Source: Bacillota bacterium (GTDB lineage Bacteria > Bacillota > Bacilli > Paenibacillales > NBRC-103111). From it: 64,000 bases of DNA. The notes under the pieces were generated by a model. It was not told where the DNA came from. It searched no databases and worked only from the letters and a program-made list of their open reading frames with translations. Each line of letters opens with the position of its first letter. Position 1 is the stretch's first letter. The position numbers were made by a program, and so were the translations under genes. The stretch lies in assembly GCA_023388055.1 (NCBI GenBank), contig JAEWGW010000027.1, forward strand, positions 248,001 to 312,000, written 5' to 3'. This document shows positions 25,633 through 34,809 of the stretch, piece after piece.

Positions 25633-27166
25633 GGGAGTTCCCCCTTGTTTTCGTCATAAGCTTGGCGATGGCTTCCTGGGAGGCCTCATCCCGGGTCAAT
25701 TCTCCCGTAATGGCACCTTCACTCATAATATAAATCCGGTCGCACATGCCAAGGATTTCCGGAAGCTCGGATGAGATGATCAGCACACCCTTGCCTTGGG
25801 CGGCCAAATCATTAATGATGGTATAAATTTCGTATTTGGCGCCCACATCGATGCCGCGTGTAGGTTCATCCAGGATCAGAATATCCGGCTTGGCAAACAT
25901 CCATTTGCTCAGCACCACCTTCTGCTGATTACCGCCGCTCAGGTTCCCGGTTTTCTGCAGAATGGACGGGGATTTGATATTCATTTTTTTGCGGAACGAT
26001 TCTGCCTGCACGATCTCCTCATTGTCATTAATGATGGTATGCCGGGAAATCCGCCCCAAATTGGAGAGGGTGATATTGCGTTTAATATCATCGATGAGAA
26101 TGAGCCCGTAGTGCTTCCTGTCCTCCGTCACATAGGAAATGCCGTGTTTGATCGCCTCCGGAATGCTGTTGAGCCGGATTTCCCTGCCATCCTTTACAAC
26201 CTGGCCGGTTATTTTTTTTCCGTAGGATTTGCCGAAAATACTCATGGCCAGCTCCGTGCGCCCGGAGCCCATCAGCCCCGCGATTCCCACTACCTCGCCT
26301 TTTTTGATATGGAAGCCGGCTTGGTCGATCACCTTCCTGTCGGGATGGAGCGGATGATACACATTCCAATCCTTGACCTCAAACATAACCGAACCGATCT
26401 CCGCGCTACGGGGCGGGTAGCGTTGGGTCAGGTCACGGCCCACCATTCCCTTGATGATCCTGTCCTCATTTACCTGATCCAGCTTCACGTCCAGGGTTTC
26501 GATGGTTTGACCGTCGCGGATGATGGTGATGGAGTCGGCCACCCGGGATATTTCATTAAGCTTGTGCGAAATCATAATCGACGTGATGCCCTGCTTTTTG
26601 AATTCCAGCAGCAGGTTCAGCAGGTTCCCGCTGTCCTCCTCGTTAAGTGCTGCCGTCGGTTCGTCCAGGATCAGCAGCTTGACCTTTTTGGATAAGGCCT
26701 TGGCGATTTCCACCAGCTGCTGCTTGCCAACCCCGATGTTGGTGACCAGGGTTTGCGGAGATTCGTCCAATCCGATCTTGTCCAGAAGCTCCTTGGTTTT
26801 GACCGCTGTCTCATACCAGTCGACGATGCCGTGTTTGGTCTGTTCATTACCGAGAAAGATATTCTCCGCTATGGACAAATAAGGGATTAACGCCAACTCC
26901 TGGTGTATAATGACAATGCCTAGCTCTTCGCTTTGTTTGATGTCCCGGAAGGCGCAAACCTGCCCCTTGAACAGAATGTCCCCTTCATAGGTACCATGGG
27001 GATATACACCGCTGAGCACCTTCATCAGAGTGGACTTTCCGGCGCCGTTTTCACCCATAAGGGCATGGATTTCTCCTTCCTTCACCTGCAGGTTGACATC
27101 GGAAAGCGCTCTGACTCCCGGAAATGTCTTTGTGATGCTGCGCATTTCCAATATATGTTCCGGCAT
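25607..27166 (-). CDS. mmsA: Multiple monosaccharide ABC transporter ATP-binding protein (GguA/XylG type)
   Basis: 519 residues from ATG 27166, preceded by AAAGGTGTGG; an upstream in-frame start adds 25 unrelated residues. Two ATPase domains: the first has Walker A GENGAGKST (near residue 40), Q-loop IIHQELAL and Walker B LLILDEPTAAL; the second has a degenerate Walker A (GLMGSGRTE), signature LSGGNQQKV and Walker B ILILDEPTRGIDVG. This duplicated form with an atypical second P-loop is standard for CUT2 importers. It powers uptake with the permease downstream and the ChvE-like binding protein upstream. Confidence 0.93.
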   Translation of the reverse strand: MPEHILEMRSITKTFPGVRALSDVNLQVKEGEIHALMGENGAGKSTLMKVLSGVYPHGTYEGDILFKGQVCAFRDIKQSEELGIVIIHQELALIPYLSIAENIFLGNEQTKHGIVDWYETAVKTKELLDKIGLDESPQTLVTNIGVGKQQLVEIAKALSKKVKLLILDEPTAALNEEDSGNLLNLLLEFKKQGITSIMISHKLNEISRVADSITIIRDGQTIETLDVKLDQVNEDRIIKGMVGRDLTQRYPPRSAEIGSVMFEVKDWNVYHPLHPDRKVIDQAGFHIKKGEVVGIAGLMGSGRTELAMSIFGKSYGKKITGQVVKDGREIRLNSIPEAIKHGISYVTEDRKHYGLILIDDIKRNITLSNLGRISRHTIINDNEEIVQAESFRKKMNIKSPSILQKTGNLSGGNQQKVVLSKWMFAKPDILILDEPTRGIDVGAKYEIYTIINDLAAQGKGVLIISSELPEILGMCDRIYIMSEGAITGELTRDEASQEAIAKLMTKTRGNSRGHADQAV

Positions 27167-27264
27167 ACGATCACCACACCTTTCTGTAATCAAAGGGGCT
27201 GCTCCATTTTCCCGCACCGTTATGGTCCAGGCCTGGAGCATACCCCTTTACGGTTAACGACGGT

Positions 27265-28365
27265 TTATTTGGACAGCTGGTCCTTGGTGTAGTAGCCGCC
27301 CTCCACCAGAACCTTCTCATAATTGGACTTATCCACGGACACTGGCTGCAGCAGATAGGATGGAACAACCTTGGCGCCGTTGTTGTAGGTTTTGGAATCA
27401 TTCACCTCTACGGTTCCACCCTTCAGGACAGTATCTGCCATTTGCACGGCCTTCTTGGCCAGCTCCCGGGTATCCTTGTAAACGGTAGAGGTTTGTTCAC
27501 CGGCAATAATGGACTTGATGGAGGCAAGCTCCGCGTCCTGTCCGGTAATAATAGGCATAGGCTTGCCTGCCGAGCCGTAGCCAACACCCTTCAGGGAAGA
27601 GATAATGCCGATGCTGATGCCGTCATACGGGGAGAGCACGGCGCTTACCTTGTCGCTGGAGTAGTTTTTGCTGAGCAGATTATCCATCCGGGATTGGGCG
27701 GTAGCGCCGTCCCAGCGGAGAGTGGCTACTTGGTCGAAGTTGGTTTGTTTGCTCTTCACCGCAAGCTTGCCGGAGTCCATATAAGGCTTCAGCACGGACA
27801 TGGCGCCATCAAAGAAAAAGTGGGCGTTGTTGTCGTCGGGAGATCCGGCAAACAGCTCGATGGAAAACGGGCCTTTCCCGTCCTTCAAACCCAGCTTATC
27901 CTCGATATAGGAGGCCTGGAGAACTCCTACCTTGAAGTTGTCGAAGGTGGCATAATAGCTGACATACTCGCTCTTTTTGATTAACCGGTCATACGCGATT
28001 ACGGAGATGTTTTTGTCATGGGCTTTTTTGAGCACATCGGTCATGGATTCGCCGTCAATCGGGGCAATTACCAGCACGTTGACTCCCTTGGTAATCATGT
28101 TTTCAATCTGCGAAACCTGGTTTTCCACCACATCCTCCCCGTATTGGAGGTCGGTTTTATAACCGATTTTCTGGAATTCCTTCACCATGTTTTCCCCGTC
28201 ATGCACCCAGCGCTCCGAGGATTTGGTCGGCATGGAGATTCCCACAAACCCGGCTTTAGCATCGGCCGGCGCTTTTGTGGACCCGCCCCCCTCAGACGAT
28301 GTGCCGCAGGCGGCTACAGCAAACATCATTGCGAATATGATCGACAAGACCAGAGCTTTCCTCAT
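27265..28365 (-). CDS. chvE: ChvE-like monosaccharide-binding lipoprotein
   Basis: 366 residues from ATG 28365, with GAGAGGGG nine bases upstream; an in-frame upstream start adds 15 residues and no signal. A lipoprotein signal ends at FAVAACGTSS (Cys about residue 20). The mature protein shows the ChvE pattern: GISMPTKSSERWVHDG, DLQYGEDVVENQVSQIENM (split), VIAPIDGESMTDVL, VIAYDRLI, YYATFDNFKVG and ELFAGSPDDNNA. ChvE-type proteins bind several aldoses. It is the first gene of the chvE-mmsA-mmsB operon and diverges from a second, membrane-anchored sugar-binding protein at 28597. Confidence 0.92.
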   Translation of the reverse strand: MRKALVLSIIFAMMFAVAACGTSSEGGGSTKAPADAKAGFVGISMPTKSSERWVHDGENMVKEFQKIGYKTDLQYGEDVVENQVSQIENMITKGVNVLVIAPIDGESMTDVLKKAHDKNISVIAYDRLIKKSEYVSYYATFDNFKVGVLQASYIEDKLGLKDGKGPFSIELFAGSPDDNNAHFFFDGAMSVLKPYMDSGKLAVKSKQTNFDQVATLRWDGATAQSRMDNLLSKNYSSDKVSAVLSPYDGISIGIISSLKGVGYGSAGKPMPIITGQDAELASIKSIIAGEQTSTVYKDTRELAKKAVQMADTVLKGGTVEVNDSKTYNNGAKVVPSYLLQPVSVDKSNYEKVLVEGGYYTKDQLSK

Positions 28366-28520
28366 TCGTATTGCCCCTCTCCCGAATATGTGCAGGCCTT
28401 CCGGCCGCAACCTGAATATAGCACCCGGTTCAACGGAGCGTCTTTCGAGGAAAACGAACCTTTTTTATAAAAAATAACCTTTTCAAGTATGGAATTTATA
28501 AATTTGTTAGGATTTCCCGA

Positions 28521-28549
28521 AAGACAGAAAACGGTTTCAATAGTATGAT
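28521..28549 (+). promoter_or_regulatory. Putative promoter with overlapping cre-like operator in the divergent region
   Basis: AAGACA (28521-28526), 17 bp, TATGAT (28544-28549) reads toward the sugar-sensor operon. Within it, AGAAAACGGTTTCA (28526-28539) matches the CcpA cre consensus TGWNANCGNTNWCA except for the first base. It could impose catabolite repression on one or both divergent operons. The match is by eye only. Confidence 0.45.
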
Positions 28550-28596
28550 GGAAATACATGTCACCGGTGAAAAAAACCGGACTTGGAGGAACAGGA

Positions 28597-29607
28597 ATGA
28601 AGAAGCTGCTTGTGGTTTATCTGGCACTCATTATGATTTTCCTGGGGTATGTGTATCAGAACCGGACCTCATTCCGCATGCAGAACGGGCAGACGGAGGA
28701 GGGGCTGAGGGGTTCCATCAGTGAAAAGTATGTGATGGTCACCTTCCAGTCCGGCATCGATTATTGGAAAAACTGTCTGAAGGGGTTTGAGGATGCGGCC
28801 CAGCTGCTGAATGTTTCGGTGGAGTTTAAGGGGGCAACCCAATATGACGCCAATGAGGAAAAAACGGTGCTGGAGCAGGTGATCGCCCGGAAGCCCTCGG
28901 GGATCGCCATATCCGCCATCAATTCCGAGCTGCTTGCGGCCACCATTCATAAGGCGGTGGATGCGGGTATTCCTGTTGTGTTATTCGATTCGGGCATCAC
29001 CGCCAGCAAGGTGAAGGCCTTCCTGGGCACCAACAATTACAATGCCGGGGCAGCTGCAGCGGAGAAGATGGGGGAGCTGTTGAACCGGCAGGGCAAAACC
29101 GCCATCATTACCCAGCCTAACCAATCCAACCACCAGGAGCGGACACAAGGCTTTGTAGAAGCCATTGAGACATCCTACCCGAATATGAGCGTCATCGCCA
29201 TTGAGGATGGCAAGGGGGATCAGCGGGAAACGGAGCGTATCGCCGTAAGGCTCTTGCAGGAGCATCCGGATTTAACAGGGATTTTCGCGACCCAGGCCAA
29301 CGGAGGTGTGGGGATAGGTAATGCCCTGCTTCAGCTGGGGAAGAAGGGAGCGGTTAAGGTAATCGGCTTTGATACGGACAAGGGAACCCTGGATATGGTC
29401 AAAAACGGCATCATCTCCGCCACCATGGCCCAAGGAACCTGGAACATGGGGTATTGGTCCATGCAGTACCTCTTTCATCTGAACCATGGCCTGGTGGAAT
29501 CGGGAGCAGCCTCCCGGGGAGAGGCAGTCTCCACTCTGCCGGTCAATACGGATACAGGGATTACTATTGTGACCGAGGCGAATGTGGATGGGTATTATGC
29601 CAAATAA
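28597..29607 (+). CDS. Membrane-anchored sugar-binding sensor protein (XylFII-like)
   Basis: 336 residues from ATG 28597, which has TTGGAGGA upstream; the longer frame from 28558 adds 13 residues lacking a site. The N-terminus MKKLLVVYLALIMIFLGYVY is a membrane anchor with no lipobox Cys, unlike the transport lipoproteins nearby. The rest is a periplasmic-binding fold of the LacI/RbsB class (VMVTFQSGIDYWKNCLKGFEDA split; IAISAINSELL; VLFDSGITASKVKAFLGTNNY split; GIFATQANGGVGIGNAL; VIGFDTDKGTL). It overlaps the kinase gene by 26 bp. As in XylFII-LytS systems, it probably presents bound sugar to the kinase rather than feeding the importer. Function is inferred from context. Confidence 0.8.
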   Translation: MKKLLVVYLALIMIFLGYVYQNRTSFRMQNGQTEEGLRGSISEKYVMVTFQSGIDYWKNCLKGFEDAAQLLNVSVEFKGATQYDANEEKTVLEQVIARKPSGIAISAINSELLAATIHKAVDAGIPVVLFDSGITASKVKAFLGTNNYNAGAAAAEKMGELLNRQGKTAIITQPNQSNHQERTQGFVEAIETSYPNMSVIAIEDGKGDQRETERIAVRLLQEHPDLTGIFATQANGGVGIGNALLQLGKKGAVKVIGFDTDKGTLDMVKNGIISATMAQGTWNMGYWSMQYLFHLNHGLVESGAASRGEAVSTLPVNTDTGITIVTEANVDGYYAK

Positions 29608-31534
29608 ACGGGGCTGGCAGCGCCCTTTCATCCATGTGAACAGCCGGTTCAAAATTTCCTATCTGCCCTTCCGCTACAAGCTGATTGCCATCTTCCTGCT
29701 GGCCAGTATTATTCCCACCTTCCTGTTGGGCGCATTGATCAACTGGACGGTGAACAACATCATCGAGAACCAGGTCAACGGCAATACCCTGCAGCTGATC
29801 GATAAGGTAAACAAAACAATTGAGAACTATTTTACTGATATGCAAAATAATACCTATCTCATTGGATTTGATCCCTCCGTGTCCCAGTTTCTCGACAACG
29901 CCGACGAGGGGATGCCGGATATCGGGGCGGAGGGCCGTTACCGCATCCGGACCTTCCTGCAGGGGATTACTACCCTCCACTCCGAGATCGCGGGTATTCT
30001 GCTGGTCAATAACCAGGGGGACTATATCAGCAATGAGCTGTACGCCAAATCGGCGGGCAACCTGGTCCGCGAGCCGTGGTACATGGAAGCGGCGGCCAAC
30101 AACGGGATTTTCAAGCTGCTGGGCCATCCCCGCAGCTGGGGGGTCGCCAACCATTCGAACTATAAGGATTCGGAGCTGATCTCCGCTGCGCGGGCGATTG
30201 TGGACCCCGACACCCGGGAGGTGAAGGGAGTGGTCCTGATTGATCTGAAGCTGCGGGTGATTGCGGAGGCCATCAAGGACGTGCGGCTGGGCAAGTCCGG
30301 TTATCTGATGGTGCTGGATGAAGGCGGAGACATCATCTATGCACCGGCCCACTCGCTGGCCCAGTTTATGCGGATGGAGTGGTTTGCCAAGGGTCAGTCC
30401 GGTGTTACGTCACAGTCAGTGGACAACGCCCATGTCCAGCTCATCTACGAAAAATCCCTGTTTACCGGGTGGACGACAGTGGGCGTGTTTCCCAGCCATG
30501 AAACGGTTGTGGAGATGCAGGAGATCCGGTTTTATCTGGTTTGCTTCGTTTTTTTCGTGTGTATGGTGGGGCTGGGAGCCTCCTCCTACCTGTCATATTC
30601 CATTACCCGGCCGATCTGGATGCTGATGAAGCTGATGCAGAAGGCGGAGCTGGGGGATCTGACCATTCGTTATACGGGAAAGCACCAGGATGAAATCGGG
30701 ATTCTCGGACGCGCCTTCAATACGATGATGGCCCGCATCCATAGTCTGATGCAGGAGGTATCCCGCAAGGAGAAACAGAAGCGGGAGGCGGAGCTGCGCA
30801 GCCTGCAGGCCCAGATCAAACCCCATTTTCTGTACAACACCCTGGATACCATTCATTGGCTGGCCCATCAGCGCGGCGCGGCGGAGGCCTCGGAGATGGT
30901 GGAGTCTTTATCCAAGCTGTTCCGGATCGGACTGAGCAAGGGACAGGAGATGATTGGTCTGGACCAGGAGATGGAGCATGTGAGGAGTTATATGAATATC
31001 CAGAAGACCCGCTACCAAAGCAAGCTGAACGACGCCTTCCATATCGATCCTGCAGCGGAGGGACTGTATGTGCTGAAGCTGATCACCCAGCCTCTGGTGG
31101 AAAATGCCATCTACCACGGCATTAAGGAGCGCCGCGGTCCCGGCACCATCCATATTTCCGCCAGATTGGAGCGCAGTTTGTTGCTGATTGAGGTCCGGGA
31201 TGACGGCATGGGGATGAAGCCGGAGAAGCTTCAGGAGCTTAAGGAGCGTCTTGCCCAGGTGGCGGACAACATGCTGAAGGAAGCGGATAACCATCTTGCC
31301 GATCAATCGGAGGGCGTGGAAGCGGAAGTTTCTGTGGAGCAGATGATCTCCGGCAGCGGCTACGGATTATTGAATGTGCATTCCAGGCTGGTGCTTACCT
31401 TCGGCAGGGGATTTGGCCTCAGCATTAGCAGTGAATGGGGGAAGGGCACGGTTGTTACCGTCACCCACCCTATCATCAAAAGTGATATGGAGGCGCTGAA
31501 TCATGGAAAAATGGAAGGTTCTGCTGGCGGATGA
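29582..31534 (+). CDS. YesM/LytS-type sensor histidine kinase
   Basis: 650 residues from ATG 29582; ATG 29588 and 29597 are alternatives, with GAGGCG just upstream. Membrane helix 1 at about 33-56 (LIAIFLLASIIPTFLLGALI), a dCache-like extracellular part, helix 2 near 316-340, HAMP, H-box QIKPHFLYNTLDTIHWL (about residue 410), N-box PLVENAIYHGIKE and G-box RDDGMGM. There is a long charged insert near 560-590 between the G-box and the final GSGYGLLNVHSRL segment. It overlaps the sugar-sensor gene in front and the regulator behind by 32 bp, so the three are one translational unit. Confidence 0.9.
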   Translation: MWMGIMPNKRGWQRPFIHVNSRFKISYLPFRYKLIAIFLLASIIPTFLLGALINWTVNNIIENQVNGNTLQLIDKVNKTIENYFTDMQNNTYLIGFDPSVSQFLDNADEGMPDIGAEGRYRIRTFLQGITTLHSEIAGILLVNNQGDYISNELYAKSAGNLVREPWYMEAAANNGIFKLLGHPRSWGVANHSNYKDSELISAARAIVDPDTREVKGVVLIDLKLRVIAEAIKDVRLGKSGYLMVLDEGGDIIYAPAHSLAQFMRMEWFAKGQSGVTSQSVDNAHVQLIYEKSLFTGWTTVGVFPSHETVVEMQEIRFYLVCFVFFVCMVGLGASSYLSYSITRPIWMLMKLMQKAELGDLTIRYTGKHQDEIGILGRAFNTMMARIHSLMQEVSRKEKQKREAELRSLQAQIKPHFLYNTLDTIHWLAHQRGAAEASEMVESLSKLFRIGLSKGQEMIGLDQEMEHVRSYMNIQKTRYQSKLNDAFHIDPAAEGLYVLKLITQPLVENAIYHGIKERRGPGTIHISARLERSLLLIEVRDDGMGMKPEKLQELKERLAQVADNMLKEADNHLADQSEGVEAEVSVEQMISGSGYGLLNVHSRLVLTFGRGFGLSISSEWGKGTVVTVTHPIIKSDMEALNHGKMEGSAGG

Positions 31535-32732
31535 TGAGCCGATTATCCGCCATGGCATACGCGACTCCATGGATTGGGAGAAGCTGCAGATGGAGGTGGC
31601 CGGGGAGGCTGAGGATGGAGAGGAGGCGCTTCTGGCTGCGCTTCAGCTCAAAGCCGATATTATCCTGGTGGATCTGAACATGCCCATCATGAACGGGATC
31701 ACACTGATCCGTGAGCTGCGGGAGCAGCTGCCGGAATGCCGGGTGATTATCGTGACCGGCCATGAGGAGTTTTCCTATGCCCAGGAGGCAATCCGTCTGA
31801 ATGTGGATGATTATGTGCTGAAGCCTATTAATGTGGCGCAGCTGACAGGAGTGCTTATGCAGGTGCGCAGGCAGCTGGAGGAGCGCAGGCAGCTGCAGGA
31901 GCACTTTGACATGGCCAACCGGCAGATTGCCAAAAATGTGACCCTGCTGCGGGAACGGTTTTGTCTGGAGTGGCTGGAGGGGGAGCGGGATGAAGGGCAG
32001 CTGCTGGAGCAGCTCCGGTTTCTGAAGCTGCCTCCCTGCGCACCGCTGACTCTGGGCCTGATCCGTTGGTCCGAAACGGCGCTGGGCAAACCCGTCTCCA
32101 CCGAGAATGACCGGCAGCTGTTTTTGTTTGCCATGGAGAATATTGCCGGGGAAATTCTCGGCGGCCACAGCCACGTGATCTTCCGGGACCGCTCCGGACA
32201 TATTGTGCTCTTTGTGTGGGAGCTTCTTGCGGAGGAAACGGTAGCGCAGCTGGATACTTCGATCACCCGCTTTCTCAAAATAACCACCGTGCAGCGGTTT
32301 GTTTCAGTAGACGGGCTGGCGGGGATTCCCGCCGCTTACCAGGCGGCCCGGCAAGGGGTTTACCGGGACACCCCCATGTCTCCTATCGTACGCCGGGGTA
32401 AACAATTGGCTCAGGAGCAATATGCCAACCCGGAGCTGTCGCTGGAGCTGGTGGCAGACCGGCTGCAGGTGTCCCCGGTCTATTTCGGGCGGGTGTTCAA
32501 GCAGGAGATGGGGGTTTCCTTTCTGGGCTTTCTCTCCCAAATCCGGATGAAACGCGCCATTCAGCTTTTGAATGCTACCGAGCTCACCATCCATGATATC
32601 GCTGGGCAGGTGGGGTATTTGACCCAGCATTATTTCAGCACCTCCTTCAAAAAGCACATGGGTATTTCCCCCAATCAGTACAGGCGGGGCGGGATGTCCG
32701 GTGCACCCGGGGAGGAGCCGGATAAGGAATAA
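31503..32732 (+). CDS. YesN-type response regulator, AraC family
   Basis: 409 residues, shorter than the other two regulators of this type in the window. Receiver: ADDEPIIRHG, phospho-acceptor Asp in IILVDLNMPIMNG, and Lys in VDDYVLKP. C-terminal AraC helix-turn-helix pair: LSLELVADRLQVSPVYFGRVF (split LSLELVADRLQVS and PVYFGRVFKQ) and IHDIAGQVGYLTQHYFSTSF, ending ISPNQYRR. It likely activates the divergent chvE-mmsA-mmsB operon when the sensor protein and kinase detect sugar. The linker between the domains is short (about 120-300). Confidence 0.9.
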   Translation: MEKWKVLLADDEPIIRHGIRDSMDWEKLQMEVAGEAEDGEEALLAALQLKADIILVDLNMPIMNGITLIRELREQLPECRVIIVTGHEEFSYAQEAIRLNVDDYVLKPINVAQLTGVLMQVRRQLEERRQLQEHFDMANRQIAKNVTLLRERFCLEWLEGERDEGQLLEQLRFLKLPPCAPLTLGLIRWSETALGKPVSTENDRQLFLFAMENIAGEILGGHSHVIFRDRSGHIVLFVWELLAEETVAQLDTSITRFLKITTVQRFVSVDGLAGIPAAYQAARQGVYRDTPMSPIVRRGKQLAQEQYANPELSLELVADRLQVSPVYFGRVFKQEMGVSFLGFLSQIRMKRAIQLLNATELTIHDIAGQVGYLTQHYFSTSFKKHMGISPNQYRRGGMSGAPGEEPDKE

Positions 32733-32744
32733 GCCCCAGCCATC

Positions 32745-32796
32745 AAAAACCGTTTCTGCCGAAGGAGCAGTTCCTTCCGCAGGGAACGGTTTTTTG
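32745..32796 (+). terminator. Intrinsic terminator after the sugar-sensor operon
   Basis: AAAAACCGTTTCTGC with GAAGG pairs with CCTTCCGC and GGAACGGTTTTTT across a short loop. The T6 run at 32790-32795 completes a standard terminator twelve bases after the regulator stop. Confidence 0.8.
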
Positions 32797-32937
32797 GTTT
32801 GCTCTCAGGGCGGGCGGAATTAACAATTGCTTTAGAAATTTACCATAAATTCCTTACATTCCATTGACATTCGCGAAATACAAGACTCGTACACTGGGAT
32901 GAGTTAGGAACAAATTCCCAATAAAGGTGGGGTAAGC

Positions 32938-33894
32938 TTGAATTCGCTGGAGGGAGAACTCACCATCCTCGCGCCGGTCATTGCCGCCAAGCCGGACCGG
33001 AAGACACAATCGCTGCTCCGTTTGAAGCGGAGGGAAAATGCCATCGGGTACCTGTTTCTGGCCCCTTCACTGCTGGTATTCGGTATCTTTCTGTTCTATC
33101 CGCTCCTGCAATCCCTTTATCTCAGTCTACATCTGACCGATCCGCGCGGGCGGATCGCCGCCTTTGTGGGGTTGGAGAATTTCGCCAATTTGCTCACATC
33201 GGCTGTATTCTGGAACTCGCTGAGGGTTACGGGCCTGTTCACTCTGCTCACCGTTCCTACCGGCATTGGGCTGGGACTGGTGCTGGCCGCCCTGACGCAT
33301 ACGAAGCTGCGCTACATGCGGGTATTCCAGTTCATCTTCTCCCTGCCGCTGGCTCTGTCGGTGAGCACAACGGCCATTATCTGGATGATGCTGTACCATC
33401 CGACGCTTGGGATGTTCAACTATCTGCTCAGCGTCATCGGCCTGCCTGCCGTCCAATGGCTGACGGACCCTTCCATGGCACTTTTCTCCATCGCCATCAT
33501 GACCGTGTGGATGCATTCGGGCTTCAACTATATCGTGCTGCTCAGCGGTCTTCAGGGGATCCCGGAGGAGATTTATGACAGCGCCAGGATCGACGGCTCC
33601 GGCCCGGTCCGGACCTTCGTACAGATCGTGTTTCCATTGCTGACACCTACTGTGTTCTTCCTGGTCATCGTGTCCATCATCCAGGCGTTCCAGGCCTTCG
33701 GCCAGATCCACATTTTGACTAAAGGCGGGCCTGCAGGCTCCACGGATGTGTTCGTCTATTCGATTTATAAAGAAGCCTTCGTCAACTACCAGTTCGGCAC
33801 CGGCAGCGCCATGGCGCTTGTGCTGTTTGTGATCATCCTCATTCTGACGGTGATCCAGTTTACGGTGCTGGAGAGGAAGGTGCATTATCAATGA
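32938..33894 (+). CDS. ugpA: UgpA-like ABC transporter permease
   Basis: 318 residues. TTG 32938 is the start: AAAGGTGG (32923-32930) lies seven bases upstream and no ATG or GTG fits better. After a 30-residue hydrophilic N-terminus come six membrane segments, starting GYLFLAPSLLVFGIFLFYPL. The EAA loop reads GIPEEIYDSARIDGSGPVRT. It is followed by TKGGPAGSTDVFVYSIYKEAF (split TKGGPAGST and FVYSIYKEAF), as in UgpA/MalF-type permeases. The next permease overlaps by ATGA, and a UgpB-like binding protein follows, hence the symbol. No UgpC ATPase is present here. Confidence 0.82.
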   Translation: MNSLEGELTILAPVIAAKPDRKTQSLLRLKRRENAIGYLFLAPSLLVFGIFLFYPLLQSLYLSLHLTDPRGRIAAFVGLENFANLLTSAVFWNSLRVTGLFTLLTVPTGIGLGLVLAALTHTKLRYMRVFQFIFSLPLALSVSTTAIIWMMLYHPTLGMFNYLLSVIGLPAVQWLTDPSMALFSIAIMTVWMHSGFNYIVLLSGLQGIPEEIYDSARIDGSGPVRTFVQIVFPLLTPTVFFLVIVSIIQAFQAFGQIHILTKGGPAGSTDVFVYSIYKEAFVNYQFGTGSAMALVLFVIILILTVIQFTVLERKVHYQ

Positions 33895-34718
33895 GTGTGA
33901 AGAGAATTTCTAGCCATAGCTTGTATTATTTGCTTCTGACCATTGCAGGGGCGGTTATGGTTTATCCGCTGCTTTATACCTTCCTGGCGGCATTCATGAC
34001 TCCGGATGAGGCGATGGTGTATCCGCCCAAGCTGTTTCCGTCCGGTGTTTACCTGGAGAACATACGGAAGGTGCTGGAGATTATCCCGGTTGCCCGGTTC
34101 ATCTCCAACAGCTTCGTCATTGCCGCGCTGATCACCCTTGGACAAGTAGTAACGGGGGCCATGGCGGCGTATGCGTTTGCGTATGTGTCCTTCCGGTACA
34201 AGTCCTTCTGGTTCGCCCTGTTCCTGTCCACCATGATGATTCCGTGGGAGGTGACCATTATTCCTAACTATCTCACTGTAAAAAAATGGGGCTGGCTGGA
34301 TTCCTACCCGGGTTTGACGATTCCCTTCCTGGCCTCGGCCTTCGGCGTATTCCTGCTCCGCCAGTTCTTTCTGCAGCTGCCCCGGGAGCTGTTCGAGGCG
34401 GCACGGATGGACGGCTGCGGCCATATCCGGCACTTTCTGAGGATCGTGCTTCCCCTGTCCCGCCCGGCGCTGGCCACACTGTCCGTCTACGTGTTCCTGC
34501 AGTCCTGGAATATGTATCTCTGGCCCTTGCTCATTACCAACAGCACAGAGATGCGGACGGTTCAGATTGGAATCGGCATGCTGCAATTTGAGGAATTCAC
34601 CTCCTGGAGCCTGGTTCTGTCCGGTGTTGCCATCGTTCTCTTGCCGTCGCTGCTCCTGCTGGTCCTGGGGCTTAAGCAGCTGGTGCGCGGTATTACTGCG
34701 GGGGCGGTCAAGGGCTAA
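33891..34718 (+). CDS. ugpE: UgpE-like ABC transporter permease
   Basis: 275 residues, six membrane segments. The EAA motif is PRELFEAARMDGCGHIRHFL, with the C-terminus LVRGITAGAVKG. ATGA overlap with the preceding permease implies coupling. The short loop FPSGVYLENIRKVLE and TMMIPWEVTIIPNYLTVKKWGWLDSY (split TMMIPWEVTIIPNY and WGWLDSYPGL) fit the MalG/UgpE class. It pairs with the preceding product in the membrane. Confidence 0.85.
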   Translation: MSVKRISSHSLYYLLLTIAGAVMVYPLLYTFLAAFMTPDEAMVYPPKLFPSGVYLENIRKVLEIIPVARFISNSFVIAALITLGQVVTGAMAAYAFAYVSFRYKSFWFALFLSTMMIPWEVTIIPNYLTVKKWGWLDSYPGLTIPFLASAFGVFLLRQFFLQLPRELFEAARMDGCGHIRHFLRIVLPLSRPALATLSVYVFLQSWNMYLWPLLITNSTEMRTVQIGIGMLQFEEFTSWSLVLSGVAIVLLPSLLLLVLGLKQLVRGITAGAVKG

Positions 34719-34809
34719 GCACAATTCCGGGACTCCGGTGACCCCCTCCGCCAGGCGGTTCACAATATTGAGGGTACATACCAACCATTAAGGGAGAGAG
34801 AAACCAAAC

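Noticed and set aside
32864..32895. TTGACA with TACACT before ugpA as a promoter
   Set aside because: The spacer is 20 bp, too long for a normal vegetative promoter; no better -10 at 16-18 bp.
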